Assembly: GCA_963210315.1 (NCBI GenBank)
Contig: OY723298.1
Location: 1,240,001 to 1,304,000 of the forward strand
DNA from: Rhynchopus euleeides
Lineage: Eukaryota > Euglenozoa > Diplonemea > Diplonemida > Diplonemidae
DNA length: 64,000 nt
Direction of reading: 5' to 3'
Each line of letters starts with the position of its first letter. Position 1 is the stretch's first letter. A program made the position numbers and the translations under genes. Below the pieces are notes generated by a model that was given only the letters and a program-made list of their open reading frames with translations, ran no database searches and was not told the origin of the DNA. Shown piece by piece: positions 10,904 to 20,979 of this stretch.

Positions 10904-13435
10904 TGGCTTCTTTTTATCGCTGTTCTCCTCAGCTCCCTGTAGTGTGCCATTGCCACCAAAAGAAAGATGCAATTATGATGATCCACAGATGGGATCAGTT
11001 TTTTTTTGGGCTTGCCAATCAGCTCCGGAGGCAGGTGTTTTTGCGAGATTGGGTGGTTATCCTTTGCTGTTGCTGAGCCGTCAGCACCACCATTTGTGCC
11101 AATAATGTGTGCATGTCACAGCCTGATCGTCGAACTGAGAAAACCGCAGGCTCTCGCGTCTCTCGTCTACGCCCTGAAAAGCTGACGCCCTGCCCCTGCG
11201 CGCAGCTCAGGGTGGGGCACAATGGGCTCTAGAAAGAATGAAATGTTCTCAAACCAATTGATGTGTGCGATAAGTGGATGTCATCGAAGGCGACCCCAGT
11301 TAGCCCTGCACTGCAACAGATGTGATTCTCGCATTGGCGGCTCGGCTCGTGTTCTGCATGACTGTGGATAACATTCTAATATTGATGTGTGGGATGGCTG
11401 CAGTGGTGACTGCATTCCGAGCAGGCGCTCGGTGCATTCTGCGCTTGCAGCAAGACATAGCAACATGTGTCTGTGTTCTTCATCCCGGAGCGCTTGGTGA
11501 TCCACACTGATTATACAATTGTGAAGTGAAAACCGTGAATCTTACAGCCGTTGTCGGCTGCACGAGCACCAATTCAACAAAGGGTATTCACGTGTGCCTT
11601 GTGTATGCAGCGAGTGAGCGGCGTGTCAATCACTCTTTGGGAATGATTCGACAGACCTGATGTCGCCATACTGACAATACAGCTGCACTGTGTCCATCAA
11701 AAAGAAGCACAACGGCGGGAGAGGGGGCCCGACTAAGCCCTCTGAGGTGCCAGCCGAAATGAACCACTCGGCACAGAACGGCGGGGGGTGGGCGTGTGCG
11801 TGCATGCTGGTCTGTGCGATTAACCCTGTCCACCCCAGCAACACACCCGCCCACTCCCCAGCATCCCGCACAGCAAGGTTTTTTGCCACCCTGTCTCCAC
11901 CATGCCTAGCATGTTGCTGCAGGGCTGTGTTCTTAATCGAACGAACCAGTATCAGAATACACAAACGGAACCATCCACTGATGTGGCTTTGCACCCAACC
12001 CGCCCCTGTGCCCCCGACACAAAAGGTGGGCCGGGCGCTGGCGGTGCCAGCCTAGTACTCCATTGCAAGAGACAACGGAACAAACAAACACGGAACGAAT
12101 CCCCAGGGGGAGGGGGGGGATGGAGGGTCTTATTGCCAAATTCCATCCAGTCTGGATCGGAATTCGATCCGGATTGTCCTTCCCCCCCGGTGTCATCACA
12201 GTCAGCCTCTGGCGGATGACGGTCCCACACCCAGGCCGCCGTGTGTAGTAGGGCATCGCAGAGAAAATGCCCCATCTGTCCCTTCGAAGGGGGGTCCAGG
12301 CCGTGCCATGCTAGGCAGCCTCAATGGGTGTGTGTGTGTGTGTGTGGGCTGCCCCTGGTGCTTCTTGCCTGCCCCCTCTCCAGCATCCAGCAGCACAGTG
12401 CAGCACTCACTCGCCTCTCCCCTAGGTTTCCGGTCCAGTGACGTGCCCTGCCATTCTGTGTTTTTTTTGCTCCAATGTGTTGTTCATCCTGCAGCGCAGC
12501 TGGACACCTCCCCCCTCCCTCCCCCCGCCACTCACGCACGCCGCTGTCGTTCTAACTCGGCAAAAAAAAACCTGCCTTGCTGCGACCCGCAGCAATGGGT
12601 TTGCACGGTGGGAACCAGTGTGCGGGGGAGGGCGGGTATTAGCAATATCATTATGGACTGTCACAGAACCCAAGGCGATATGAGGGTTTGGTGGCTGGCA
12701 AAAGGCTGGATGAACGGCTATTCTAAACAGCCCTCTGGGGCAGCTCAGCAGCACCGATATGCAGGGGGGCGGGTGGGGTCTGGGTAGTCCGGTGTGCAGT
12801 TCAACGTATCTGACTCGCCTCCTTCGTGGTCGATCGATAGGTTGACCAGTCGGGGGCCACATGTGGGGACCTCTTCCTGCACCAGGTGTAGGGCAAATGC
12901 GACGGGAGGAGAGAGCACTCAGTAGTGTAATGTGGGTCAGGGTGCCTGGGCCAAGCAAATTTCCACCCACCGAATCCCTGTCGCGACCAGTCGGAACGCA
13001 TTCCGGACCACCTGACCACCCGACTGCCATGGCAGTGATGCTGTCGCCGGTACTTCCATCTTTCCACAAATGTGATCGCCAACCAAGGTGAAGGGTGGGT
13101 GGGACTGCTGGGGTGGGTGCTTGTCACCCAACCGCGGCTGTGGTGCCTCTGTGCTGATTCGCAGAGGGGGCTGGCGGCAGTCTCCACGTGGGTGGGAGAG
13201 TGGTCTGGCGAGGTGTACAGAGGCAGTACTCTTCGGAGGAGCAGTGGTCATCGCAGATGAGACAAGTTGGGACGGCAACAGCTGACCTGCCCCCTCGGCC
13301 CCCGGATATCGTGGAACCGTGTCGCCACGAGAGCCGACGGTGCCTCACTGCTCTCTGTGTGCAAGGTGCAAACAGCCAGTGACTCGAACACACCCACACC
13401 CCGTGCAGTTCACCAAGCCACACACCACACACAAG

Positions 13436-13963
13436 ATGACTGCATCGTCGCCCGCGAAGTCCGGCGCCAAGCGCGGGAGGAAGCCTGCCGTTGAGGGGGA
13501 GAAGAAGCCGAAGAAGGCGTCGTACACCAGCTACTCCCGGTTCATCCACCAGCTGATGAAGGCGCAGTTCAAGACGACGAAGGGTAAGAACAGCAAGGGG
13601 AAGACGACGGAGCGTGTGAAGGTTGCGATCACGTCGCGCGGGATGGGGATTGTGAACTCGTTCGTGGTGGACCTGTTCGAGCGCCTGGCGGAGGAGGCGG
13701 GGCGTGCCAGCCAGTTCGCCGGGTCGAAGACGCTGCGCAGCGGGGCCATCATGGCGGCTGTGAAGATGCACCTGCCGGAGGGTATGGCGAACCACGCCGC
13801 TGCGGCGGGTGTGTCTGCCGTGACGCACTACACGAAGGCGCTGGAGCAGAAGCCGAGCTACCAGGCCGCACTGGCCAGGCGTGAGGAGGCTGCCAAGAAG
13901 AGGAAGAAGAGCTCCCCCAAGAAGAAGCAGTCCCCCAAGAAGAAGGGGTCCCCCAAGAAGTGA
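13436..13963 (+). CDS. Histone H2B, copy 1
   Basis: This is a core histone H2B, 175 residues, partner of H2A in the nucleosome. The fold is visible in order: SYTSYSRFIHQLMKA (helix 1), GMGIVNSFVVDLFERLAEEAG (helix 2) and SGAIMAAVKMHLPEGMANHA (helix 3, near the canonical LLLPGELAKHA), then AVTHYTKALEQ. Between helix 1 and helix 2 is a Lys/Thr-rich insertion of about 16 residues (about 44-60) compared with the usual H2B loop 1. The C-terminus is extended by a basic tail of SPKK-type repeats, whereas most H2Bs end soon after YTSAK. The start in CACACAAGATG is chosen because the frame upstream differs from the spacer of copies 2 and 3. It is the first gene of the cluster, 350 bases upstream of H2A on the same strand. 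Confidence 0.93.
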   Translation: MTASSPAKSGAKRGRKPAVEGEKKPKKASYTSYSRFIHQLMKAQFKTTKGKNSKGKTTERVKVAITSRGMGIVNSFVVDLFERLAEEAGRASQFAGSKTLRSGAIMAAVKMHLPEGMANHAAAAGVSAVTHYTKALEQKPSYQAALARREEAAKKRKKSSPKKKQSPKKKGSPKK

Positions 13964-14316
13964 GGTTGAGTTGAGCTTCGCCGTGACGCTTGTTGTGGCT
14001 GTGTGTTTGTATTTGTTTGTTTGCTGACAACGGGCAGGACAAACGCGGTGCCGACCTGCTCTCTTGCAGTGTGCGGCATTGCGGGCAGTACTGGCTGCCG
14101 GATGTGTGCCTTGTATGTTGTATGCTGACTTTGACCAGGTCCATGACGAGGTGAGTGCGTGCCCCCCTTCCCACCCTTGGATTGTGTGCCATGCACTTGA
14201 CTGTGTGGCAGCCTCCCTTCATCCACAGTTGCGTGTGGAATGCCTTGTGTACGCTGCAACCCTCTCACCAACACCACACACAGACGAGACACTCTCGCTA
14301 ACTTAACACCAACACA

Positions 14317-14889
14317 ATGGCACCTTCCACGAAGAGCGGAAAGAAGGCGGCGCCTGTGTCGCTGACGACGATGGCGAAGCTGAAGCTGCCTGTGTCGCGC
14401 ATCGGGAAGTCGCTGAAGAAGGGGCGCTACACGAGGCGGGTGAGCCCGACCGCCGCCGTGTTCCTGACGGCCGTGATTGAGTACTGCACGTCGGAGCTGC
14501 TGAAGCTGTCTGGGGAGGCGGCAAAGGTGACGGCGTACAAGAAGCGGATCAACAAGAAGGGGGAGAGCCACGAGGTGGCGGGGAAGACGACGCAGCATCA
14601 GATCCGCCCGCGCCACATCACCCTCGCCGTGTCGGAGGACGAAGACTTGGGGAAGCTGCTGTCGCACGTGACGATTGCCGGGGGCGGTGTTGCCGGCGGT
14701 GTGCACGGGGCAGTGGCGGAGAAGTCGGCCACCAAGTCGAGGAAGAAGTCTGCCGGCAGCAGCGGGGACAAGAAGAAGAGCGACAAGAAGAAGAAGGCGG
14801 CCGACAAGAAGAAGAAGGATGCCAAGAAGGCCTCCCCGAAGAAGAGCTCCCCCAAGAAGGGCTCCCCCAAGGGCTCCCCGAGGAAGTAA
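14317..14889 (+). CDS. Histone H2A, copy 1
   Basis: This is a core histone H2A of 190 residues; the usual length is about 130. LKLPVSRIGKSLKKGRYTRRV matches the H2A start of the fold, AAVFLTAVIEYCTSELLKLSGEAA is helix 2, IRPRHITLAVSEDEDLGKLL is loop 2 to helix 3, and HVTIAGGGV matches the GVTIAQGGV docking region. About 20 extra, mostly basic residues sit between helix 2 and the RPRH motif (residues about 69-90). The C-terminus is a long Lys-rich tail with SPKK repeats. The protein is identical to copy 3 and differs from copy 2 at two residues. The start ACACAATG is preceded by a CA-rich leader. A GTGAGT...CCACAG pair in the upstream spacer (about 14151-14229) could be a leader intron, but this is unproven. 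Confidence 0.93.
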   Translation: MAPSTKSGKKAAPVSLTTMAKLKLPVSRIGKSLKKGRYTRRVSPTAAVFLTAVIEYCTSELLKLSGEAAKVTAYKKRINKKGESHEVAGKTTQHQIRPRHITLAVSEDEDLGKLLSHVTIAGGGVAGGVHGAVAEKSATKSRKKSAGSSGDKKKSDKKKKAADKKKKDAKKASPKKSSPKKGSPKGSPRK

Positions 14890-14972
14890 GCTGTGCAGCA
14901 GCCTGCCATGTGCTGTGTGTCTTTGCTGTTGGCCCCGTGCACTGCACCCTCTGTGTCCAGTGCCCTGTGGGC

Positions 14973-14988
14973 GGCGTGACTGCGCGCC
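14973..14988 (+). promoter_or_regulatory. GGCGTG-ACTG-CGCGCC hairpin downstream of H2A
   Basis: A 6-bp stem (one T-G wobble) with the loop ACTG lies 83 bases after the H2A stop. The same element occurs after every H2A and, in the perfect form GGCGTGACTGCACGCC, after every H4 copy in the cluster. It could act in the RNA 3' end or as a DNA element for the next gene. Confidence 0.5.
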
Positions 14989-15252
14989 AACACTGTTGTT
15001 TTCCTTTTTATTCCTGTTTCCTGACCCCAACCAAGCACACCGTCTCGCTGTGACTGCCCTGGGGCAAGGTTCTGAGTAGAGACAGCGCTGGGCCCCGCCC
15101 CCCACCAGAACACCTTGTGCTTCCTTGTTCTTCGCGTTCAAATCCTCCCCACCCACGTGTCTCCCTGTTCTGCGCCACCCCCAGACATGTCGGCACATCG
15201 GCTCACCACACACACCATCGCACCCAGATAACTCAACACAACACCACACAAA

Positions 15253-15696
15253 ATGCCGCGGTCGCAGAAGTCGCAGGGGACGCAGGGGAAAGACGGGAAG
15301 AAGCGCAAGGCGCCCGTGAAGCTGAACTACCGGCCGTCTGGGCGTGACGCGGACGGGAAGAAGAAGCCTGTGAAGGGTGCGAAGAAGGGGGCGGAGAAGC
15401 GCACGATCCGTTACCACCCTGGCACCGTTGCGCTGCGTGAGATCAAGCAGCTGCAGAAGGGGACGCAGCTCCTGATCCAGAAGGCGCCCTTCCAGCGCCT
15501 CGTGCGTGAGGTGATGGAGAAGCACAAGCAGGACCTGCGCTTCCGTGCGTCGGCTCTGGAGGCGATGCAGGAGGCCAGCGAGCAGTACCTGATCGGTGTG
15601 TTCGAGGGTGCGGTGATCCTGCAGCTGCACCGCAAGAAGAAGACGCTGGTGCAGAAGGACCTGCACTACACCATTCGCATCCGCGGGGACCTGTAG
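15253..15696 (+). CDS. Histone H3, copy 1
   Basis: This is a core histone H3 of 147 residues. YHPGTVALREIKQLQKGTQLLI, APFQRLVREV and LRFRASALEAMQEASEQYL match the canonical helix N, helix 1 and helix 2. The C-terminal half is divergent: the usual loop and helix 3 are replaced by LQLHRKKKTLVQKDLHYTIR before RIRGDL. The N-terminal tail lacks the ARTKQTARKS and ARKSAP contexts, so the positions equivalent to K4, K9 and K27 cannot be assigned. All three copies encode the same protein, which argues that this is the bulk H3, not a variant. The leader is CA-rich and ends ACACAAAATG. Confidence 0.92.
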   Translation: MPRSQKSQGTQGKDGKKRKAPVKLNYRPSGRDADGKKKPVKGAKKGAEKRTIRYHPGTVALREIKQLQKGTQLLIQKAPFQRLVREVMEKHKQDLRFRASALEAMQEASEQYLIGVFEGAVILQLHRKKKTLVQKDLHYTIRIRGDL

Positions 15697-15776
15697 GGTG
15701 CGTGACGTCCCGTCTTTGCCGTTGCTTGCCTTGAGTTTGTGTTGTGTGTTGTGTTGCTGCTTCTGCTTCTGAGAAA

Positions 15777-15818
15777 CCTCGGCACCTGTACGGCTTGCTG
15801 CCGTGCAATGTGCCGAGG
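15777..15818 (+). promoter_or_regulatory. Long hairpin after H3, copy 1
   Basis: The outer stem CCTCGGCAC / GTGCCGAGG encloses an inner stem ACGGC / GCCGT with the loop TTGCT. It lies 80 bases after the H3 stop and is present after all three H3 copies. The one base that differs between copies keeps a wobble pair. Confidence 0.5.
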
Positions 15819-16069
15819 GGCGGAGTTACCTGCCATACAGAACACTTGAAGGGATGATGAGGTGTTCGGGAAGCACACTCTGCAGGCCAGCCCCACGCAC
15901 CCCTACCTTCCCCTCTCTGCCACCCCGTGACCAAGGCAGGCTGCCCTGTTGTGACGTATCCTGTGTTGTGCTGTTGCATGTGGCACACGCTTGCCCGCAC
16001 CCTACAACCAACACGACCCGCACCCACACACCACCAGATCTACTGTACCCCAACACAAACACACTCACA

Positions 16070-16408
16070 ATGCCTGCCAAGTCTACCGGGAAGTCCGTGG
16101 CGGCGAAGGGGAAGACGGAGAAGAAGACGGCGAGCTCGAAGCGCAAGGGTGCCAAGTCTGCTTCCAACCAGCGTGGGATCACGAAGGGCAGCATCCGTCG
16201 TCTGGCGCGCCGTGGTGGGTGCAAGCGTCTGGCGAGCAGCGTGTACGACGAGGCGCGCAACATCCTGCGCACCTTCGTGGAGCAGGTGATGAAGGACACG
16301 CACGCGCTGATGGAGGTGCGTGAGAAGGCGCCCGCGAAGACGGTGCGTGTGGAGCACATCCTGTACGCCCTGAAGAAGCGTGGCCGTACCCTGTACATCG
16401 CCAAGTAA
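16070..16408 (+). CDS. Histone H4, copy 1
   Basis: This is a core histone H4, 112 residues (canonical 102). QRGITKGSIRRLARRGGCKRL and YDEARNILRTFVEQV match helix 1 and helix 2, and HILYALKKRGRTLY matches the last helix and the C-terminal strand. The N-terminal tail is longer and lacks the GKGGKGLGKGGAKRHRK pattern; instead it has scattered Lys and Ser. Copy 2 differs by one Ser/Ala change (AKSASNQ versus AKSAANQ). The start is in CTCACAATG. H4 is normally the most conserved histone, so this divergence is unusual. Confidence 0.92.
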   Translation: MPAKSTGKSVAAKGKTEKKTASSKRKGAKSASNQRGITKGSIRRLARRGGCKRLASSVYDEARNILRTFVEQVMKDTHALMEVREKAPAKTVRVEHILYALKKRGRTLYIAK

Positions 16409-16552
16409 GAGCGCACACAGCTCCGTCTGTGATTGACAATTGTGTCTGTGTCTGTGTTGCTGTTTACCCTTTTTTGCTGTTGATGGAGCCATGTCTCCGC
16501 TGAACAAGCTGCCTTTCAAGCTGTGCTGCCTGCACCTGCAGTGCGGCACAGT

Positions 16553-16568
16553 GGCGTGACTGCACGCC
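16553..16568 (+). promoter_or_regulatory. GGCGTG-ACTG-CACGCC hairpin after H4, copy 1
   Basis: This is a perfect 6-bp stem with a 4-base loop, 144 bases after the H4 stop and 244 bases before the next H2B start. The sequence just upstream (CAGTGC...GTGG) is also shared with the H2A version. Confidence 0.5.
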
Positions 16569-16796
16569 GGGTGTGGTTTGTTCTCTCGCGTTGTGGCGGT
16601 GGTGGCGTGGGAGGGGACGAGACGGAGAACAAGACGATGAAAAGAGATGCCAGAGCGTGCGGAGTGTAGCGTGTGTCTTGTTGTTGCTGAATAGCGTTGC
16701 GTGTCTTCCAGTGTCGACACACCCACACTCACATCAACACCACCCAACACACACCCACACCCCGTGCAGTTCACCAAGCCACAAACCACACACAAG

Positions 16797-17306
16797 ATGA
16801 CTGCATCGTCGCCCGCGAAGTCTGGCGCCAAGCGCGGGAGGAAGCCTGCCGTTGAGGGGGAGAAGAAGCCGAAGAAGGCGTCGTACACCAGCTACTCCCG
16901 GTTCATCCACCAGCTGATGAAGGCGCAGTTCAAGACGACGAAGGGTAAGAACAGCAAGGGGAAGACGACGGAGCGTGTGAAGGTTGCGATCACGTCGCGC
17001 GGGATGGGGATTGTGAACTCGTTCGTGGTGGACCTGTTCGAGCGCCTGGCGGAGGAGGCGGGGCGTGCCAGCCAGTTCGCCGGGTCGAAGACGCTGCGCA
17101 GCGGGGCCATCATGGCGGCTGTGAAGATGCACCTGCCGGAGGGTATGGCGAACCACGCCGCTGCGGCGGGTGTGTCTGCCGTGACGCACTACACGAAGGC
17201 GCTGGAGCAGAAGCCGAGCTACCAGGCCGCACTGGCCAGGCGTGAGGAGGCTGCCAAGAAGAGGAAGAAGAGCTCCCCCAAGAAGAAGCAGTCCCCCAAG
17301 AAGTGA
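16797..17306 (+). CDS. Histone H2B, copy 2 (one tail repeat shorter)
   Basis: This is the second H2B copy, 169 residues. The globular part is the same as in copy 1. The C-terminal tail has lost one six-residue repeat (18 bases), so repeat-number change in the SPKK tail is tolerated. The 5' spacer from H4 is nearly identical to the one before copy 3. H2A copy 2 follows 353 bases downstream. Confidence 0.93.
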   Translation: MTASSPAKSGAKRGRKPAVEGEKKPKKASYTSYSRFIHQLMKAQFKTTKGKNSKGKTTERVKVAITSRGMGIVNSFVVDLFERLAEEAGRASQFAGSKTLRSGAIMAAVKMHLPEGMANHAAAAGVSAVTHYTKALEQKPSYQAALARREEAAKKRKKSSPKKKQSPKK

Positions 17307-17659
17307 GGTTGAGTTGAGCTTCGCCGTGACGCTTGTTGTGGCTGTGTGTTTGTATTTGTTTGTTTGCTGACAACGGGCAGGACAAACGCGGTGCCGACCT
17401 GCTCTCTTGCAGTGTGCGGCATTGCGGGCAGTACTGGCTGCCGGATGTGTGCCTTGTATGTTGTATGCTGACTTTGACCAGGTCCATGACGAGGTGAGTG
17501 CGTGTCCCCCTTCCCACCCTTGGATTGTGTGCCATGCACTTGACTGTGTGGCAGCCTCCCTTCATCCACAGTTGCGTGTGGAATGCCTTGTGTACGCTGC
17601 AACCCTCTCACCAACACCACACACAGACGAGACACTCTCGCTAACTTAACACCAACACA

Positions 17660-18232
17660 ATGGCACCTTCCACGAAGAGCGGAAAGAAGGCGGCGCCTGT
17701 GTCGCTGACGACGATGGCGAAGCTGAAGCTGCCTGTGTCGCGCATCGGGAAGTCGCTGAAGAAGGGGCGCTACACGAGGCGGGTGAGCCCGACCGCCGCC
17801 GTGTTCCTGACGGCCGTGATTGAGTACTGCACGTCGGAGCTGCTGAAGCTGTCTGGGGAGGCGGCAAAGGTGACGGCGTACAAGAAGCGGATCAACAAGA
17901 AGGGGGAGAGCCACGAGGTGAAGGGGAAGACGACGCAGCACCAGATCCGCCCGCGCCACATCACCCTCGCCGTGTCGGAGGACGACGACTTGGGGAAGCT
18001 GCTGTCGCACGTGACGATTGCCGGGGGCGGTGTTGCCGGCGGTGTGCACGGGGCAGTGGCGGAGAAGTCGGCCACCAAGTCGAGGAAGAAGTCTGCCGGC
18101 AGCAGCGGGGACAAGAAGAAGAGCGACAAGAAGAAGAAGGCGGCCGACAAGAAGAAGAAGGACGCCAAGAAGGCCTCCCCGAAGAAGAGCTCCCCCAAGA
18201 AGGGCTCCCCCAAGGGCTCCCCGAGGAAGTAA
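17660..18232 (+). CDS. Histone H2A, copy 2 (variant at two residues)
   Basis: This is the second H2A copy, 190 residues. It differs from copies 1 and 3 by EVKGK instead of EVAGK, inside the unusual loop-2 insertion, and by SEDDDL instead of SEDEDL in helix 3. After its stop the shared 3' flank continues only to the end of the GGCGTG hairpin at 18331, where the normal spacer is replaced by unrelated sequence. Confidence 0.93.
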   Translation: MAPSTKSGKKAAPVSLTTMAKLKLPVSRIGKSLKKGRYTRRVSPTAAVFLTAVIEYCTSELLKLSGEAAKVTAYKKRINKKGESHEVKGKTTQHQIRPRHITLAVSEDDDLGKLLSHVTIAGGGVAGGVHGAVAEKSATKSRKKSAGSSGDKKKSDKKKKAADKKKKDAKKASPKKSSPKKGSPKGSPRK

Positions 18233-18315
18233 GCTGTGCAGCAGCCTGCCATGTGCTGTGTGTCTTTGCTGTTGGCCCCGTGCACTGCACCCTCTGTGTC
18301 CAGTGCCCTGTGGGC

Positions 18316-18331
18316 GGCGTGACTGCGCGCC
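18316..18331 (+). promoter_or_regulatory. GGCGTG-ACTG-CGCGCC hairpin after H2A, copy 2
   Basis: This hairpin is the same as at 14973-14988. Homology with the other repeat units stops right at its last base. A looser relative, GGCCGTGATCGCACGCC, is found at 18432-18448 in the foreign spacer. Confidence 0.45.
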
Positions 18332-20105
18332 AGTTCCTGTGTATCGCATTTGGTGAAGAATGCCTGCCAGTCCTGATCCCCCGCCCTCCCCTGTCACCTT
18401 TTTATGATGTTGTGTGCTGTCGTTTTTGCCAGGCCGTGATCGCACGCCACTTCACAGTTGCAGACACCTGCCACTTCCTCCCCGGCCCATGCGTTGATCG
18501 TGGGGGCCTTCAGTCCGTGTTGCTGTGCCAAACTGTGTCACTTTGCAGCTATTTTCCCCGGTCCGTCAAACCGATCATTTCTGAGCCTTGTCTACTGGAC
18601 AGAGATGTTCTCACACCTTCCTACGTCTTCCGGCTCGAGGCTGCTGTCCTGGCGCCGTAAGCAGTTCTGAATGTGGTTCAGACAGCGTTGCGCACCCGCA
18701 ACATGAGACACACTCTTGCGTGTCGCCCCACCGCCTGTTTATCGCTTGAAGAGTATGATGAAGAACTCCTCCATCGGGGCCTGCTGCAAATCGTCGAAAC
18801 AGTCTGTACGCCTGTGTTGTCGCAGCTGCAAGCTCGACCCGGAAGGCACATACAGCGAGGCGGAGGTCGGCCTGGACCACAGCCCAGCTGACAGGCTCGC
18901 ATCAGAGACATCACGGGGCGCTCCCACCACCCACGACTGCCAGTCGTTCCGTGTCAGTGCGCCAGTCTGCAGCTGTAGAGCCCGGCAGAGCCTGCCCCTA
19001 TCAGGTCAGGAGCATCCCGTGACAAATGCAGCCGAGAGGTCTGAGACATCCGGGTGGGGAGTGTCAAAGTGCTATGCAGTGGGAGACAGTGTGCGTGTCA
19101 TCTCCACTCCAGAGGCACCACCAGGCCCGCAGGGTACGGTAGTGTCTGTTCGCGTCCGCACGGTCCGCAGCTGCTTGTTGGGCTTGAACGCAGCAGGTTC
19201 TGGGTTTCAGAGGCGACCAGCAAAGATCTAGCAAACACACTGCGCACTGGGTGGGGTTGAGCCGGGCCACCTTCTTCAAACAATAATTATCATCCTCCTG
19301 CTGCGATGAACGTTGCGTAGGTGTGTCGGCCCTTAGCTCAGTAGCTCAGTCGAGTAGAAGGGCACGCCCTGACCGCTGGACAGCAAGCTCTGCGCAGGGG
19401 AAGGGTCCTCGTCACCCACGTCGGTTCCATGCGCCACCGTTGTTGGCGCCCGTCGACCTCCATCCCGAGGAGGGTGGTGTCGGCAGCAGGGGCCTCGTAG
19501 TCTCCGATCACCATGTTGTACTTCTCGCAGAGCTGTTTGAAAGATCGATGCACCCTCGCCCTTCAGACTGCAGCCAACTTCCTGCGTGTCACAGATGTGA
19601 AGGGAAGGGCTCAGACGCCCTCAAACTGCCCCGTACCGACCGCCACCTGTTCGCGGCGCAGGCCAGCCTGCAGCAGCACCTTGACCAGCAGAGTTTCCAG
19701 GCGGATCGCTGGGTCATCAGGTTTCCCAGACTCCGCTCTCTGCATATCGTTGAGCAGGGATTGGGATCCGCGGAGCCCGCGCCAGCCGGGTTGATCCTCG
19801 ATGGGTTGCGGCCCCTGAAGTCTGGCAAGGAGCCTACACTATCTGAAGAGGCCGTGGGTTCCCGAGAAAGCCGTGGGTCATCTGCAGCCCGACACGGCTG
19901 TGTGGGGTTTCGAGAGCCGGGGACGGTTTCTATCCTTGATGCAGACTTGAGTCACTCTGCAGGGGTTCGACGGCCACTCGGGACCATTCGGGCCCCGAGT
20001 GGCGGTCTCATTCCTGCAGAGTGACTGGCTGCACGTTCTTTAACGGCAATCAATAGATAATTGCCTTGTGGGTGGACAGGTAGAAACAGGGTGGGTCGGA
20101 GCAGA
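18332..20105. other. Foreign spacer replacing the normal H2A-H3 spacer
   Basis: The corresponding normal spacer (14989-15200) is about 210 bases; here 1.77 kb of unrelated sequence takes its place before homology resumes at GCTCACCACACACACC. I find no intact gene. A short minus-strand frame (19338-19553) has a weak retroelement-like look (LLGMEVDGRQQRWRMEP) but has stops on both sides and is not supported. A strong palindrome ends the segment at 19950-20026. Confidence 0.6.
19950..20026. repeat. Two-part palindrome (hairpin), 77 bp
   Basis: The outer arms AGTCACTCTGCAGG and CCTGCAGAGTGACT are perfect 14-base complements. The inner arms CCACTCGGG and CCCGAGTGG are also perfect. It lies near the junction between the foreign spacer and the resumed histone repeat, so it may be a mobile-element end or a structured RNA. 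Confidence 0.65.
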
Positions 20106-20157
20106 GCTCACCACACACACCATCGCACCCAGATAACTCAACACAACACCACACAAA

Positions 20158-20601
20158 ATGCCGCGGTCGCAGAAGTCGCAGGGGACGCAGGGGAAAGACG
20201 GGAAGAAGCGCAAGGCGCCCGTGAAGCTGAACTACCGGCCGTCTGGGCGTGACGCGGACGGGAAGAAGAAGCCTGTGAAGGGTGCGAAGAAGGGGGCGGA
20301 GAAGCGCACGATCCGTTACCACCCTGGCACCGTTGCGCTGCGTGAGATCAAGCAGCTGCAGAAGGGGACGCAGCTCCTGATCCAGAAGGCGCCCTTCCAG
20401 CGCCTCGTGCGTGAGGTGATGGAGAAGCACAAGCAGGACCTGCGCTTCCGTGCGTCGGCTCTGGAGGCGATGCAGGAGGCCAGCGAGCAGTACCTGATCG
20501 GTGTGTTCGAGGGTGCGGTGATCCTGCAGCTGCACCGCAAGAAGAAGACGCTGGTGCAGAAGGACCTGCACTACACCATTCGCATCCGCGGGGACCTGTA
20601 G
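20158..20601 (+). CDS. Histone H3, copy 2
   Basis: This gene encodes the same 147-residue protein as copy 1. Only about 50 bases of the normal CA-rich leader precede the start, because the foreign spacer ends at about 20105. If the promoter lies further upstream, this copy would depend on new sequence, which makes it useful for mapping the minimal H3 promoter. The long hairpin is retained downstream. Confidence 0.92.
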   Translation: MPRSQKSQGTQGKDGKKRKAPVKLNYRPSGRDADGKKKPVKGAKKGAEKRTIRYHPGTVALREIKQLQKGTQLLIQKAPFQRLVREVMEKHKQDLRFRASALEAMQEASEQYLIGVFEGAVILQLHRKKKTLVQKDLHYTIRIRGDL

Positions 20602-20681
20602 GGTGCGTGACGTCCCGTCTTTGCCGTTGCTTGCCTTGAGTTTGTGTTGTGTGTTGTGTTGCTGCTTCTGCTTCTGAGAAA

Positions 20682-20723
20682 CCTCGGCACCTGTGCGGCT
20701 TGCTGCCGTGCAATGTGCCGAGG
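20682..20723 (+). promoter_or_regulatory. Long hairpin after H3, copy 2
   Basis: This hairpin is as after copy 1, with one A-to-G change in the inner stem that still allows a G-U pair. Confidence 0.5.
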
Positions 20724-20979
20724 GGCGGAGTTACCTGCCATACAGAACACGTGAAGGGGTGATGAGGTGTTCGGGAAGCACACTCTGCAGGGCCACCCCC
20801 ACACACCCCCACCCCCACCATCCCCTCCCTGTCACCCCGTGACCAAGGCATGCTGCCCTGTTGTGACGTATCCTGTGTTGTGCTGCTGCATGTTGCTCAC
20901 CCTCACCCCCACCCAACAACCAACACGACCCGCACCCACACACCACCAGATCTACTGTAACAACACAAGCACACCAACA

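Larger units (their letters stand above)
8598..13435. other. 4.8-kb stretch without supportable genes
   Basis: Open frames here are short and overlapping and show no domain, while homopolymer C/G runs (for example near 9121, 9311, 9531 and 10011) and CA/GT runs are frequent. Two copies of a dispersed repeat lie at about 8681 and 10681. I found no tRNA box A/box B pair and no recognisable snRNA or rRNA segment. Unrecognised noncoding RNA cannot be excluded. Confidence 0.5.

Noticed and set aside
19330-19420. tRNA-like start (CCCTTAGCTCAGTAGCTCAG)
   Set aside because: It resembles a D-arm region, but no matching acceptor 3' strand, anticodon arm or T-arm can be folded.
19338-19553. Retroelement-like minus frame (LLGMEVDGRQQRWRMEP)
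   Set aside because: The likeness rests on one short stretch; stops lie on both sides and neighbouring frames do not continue a polymerase.
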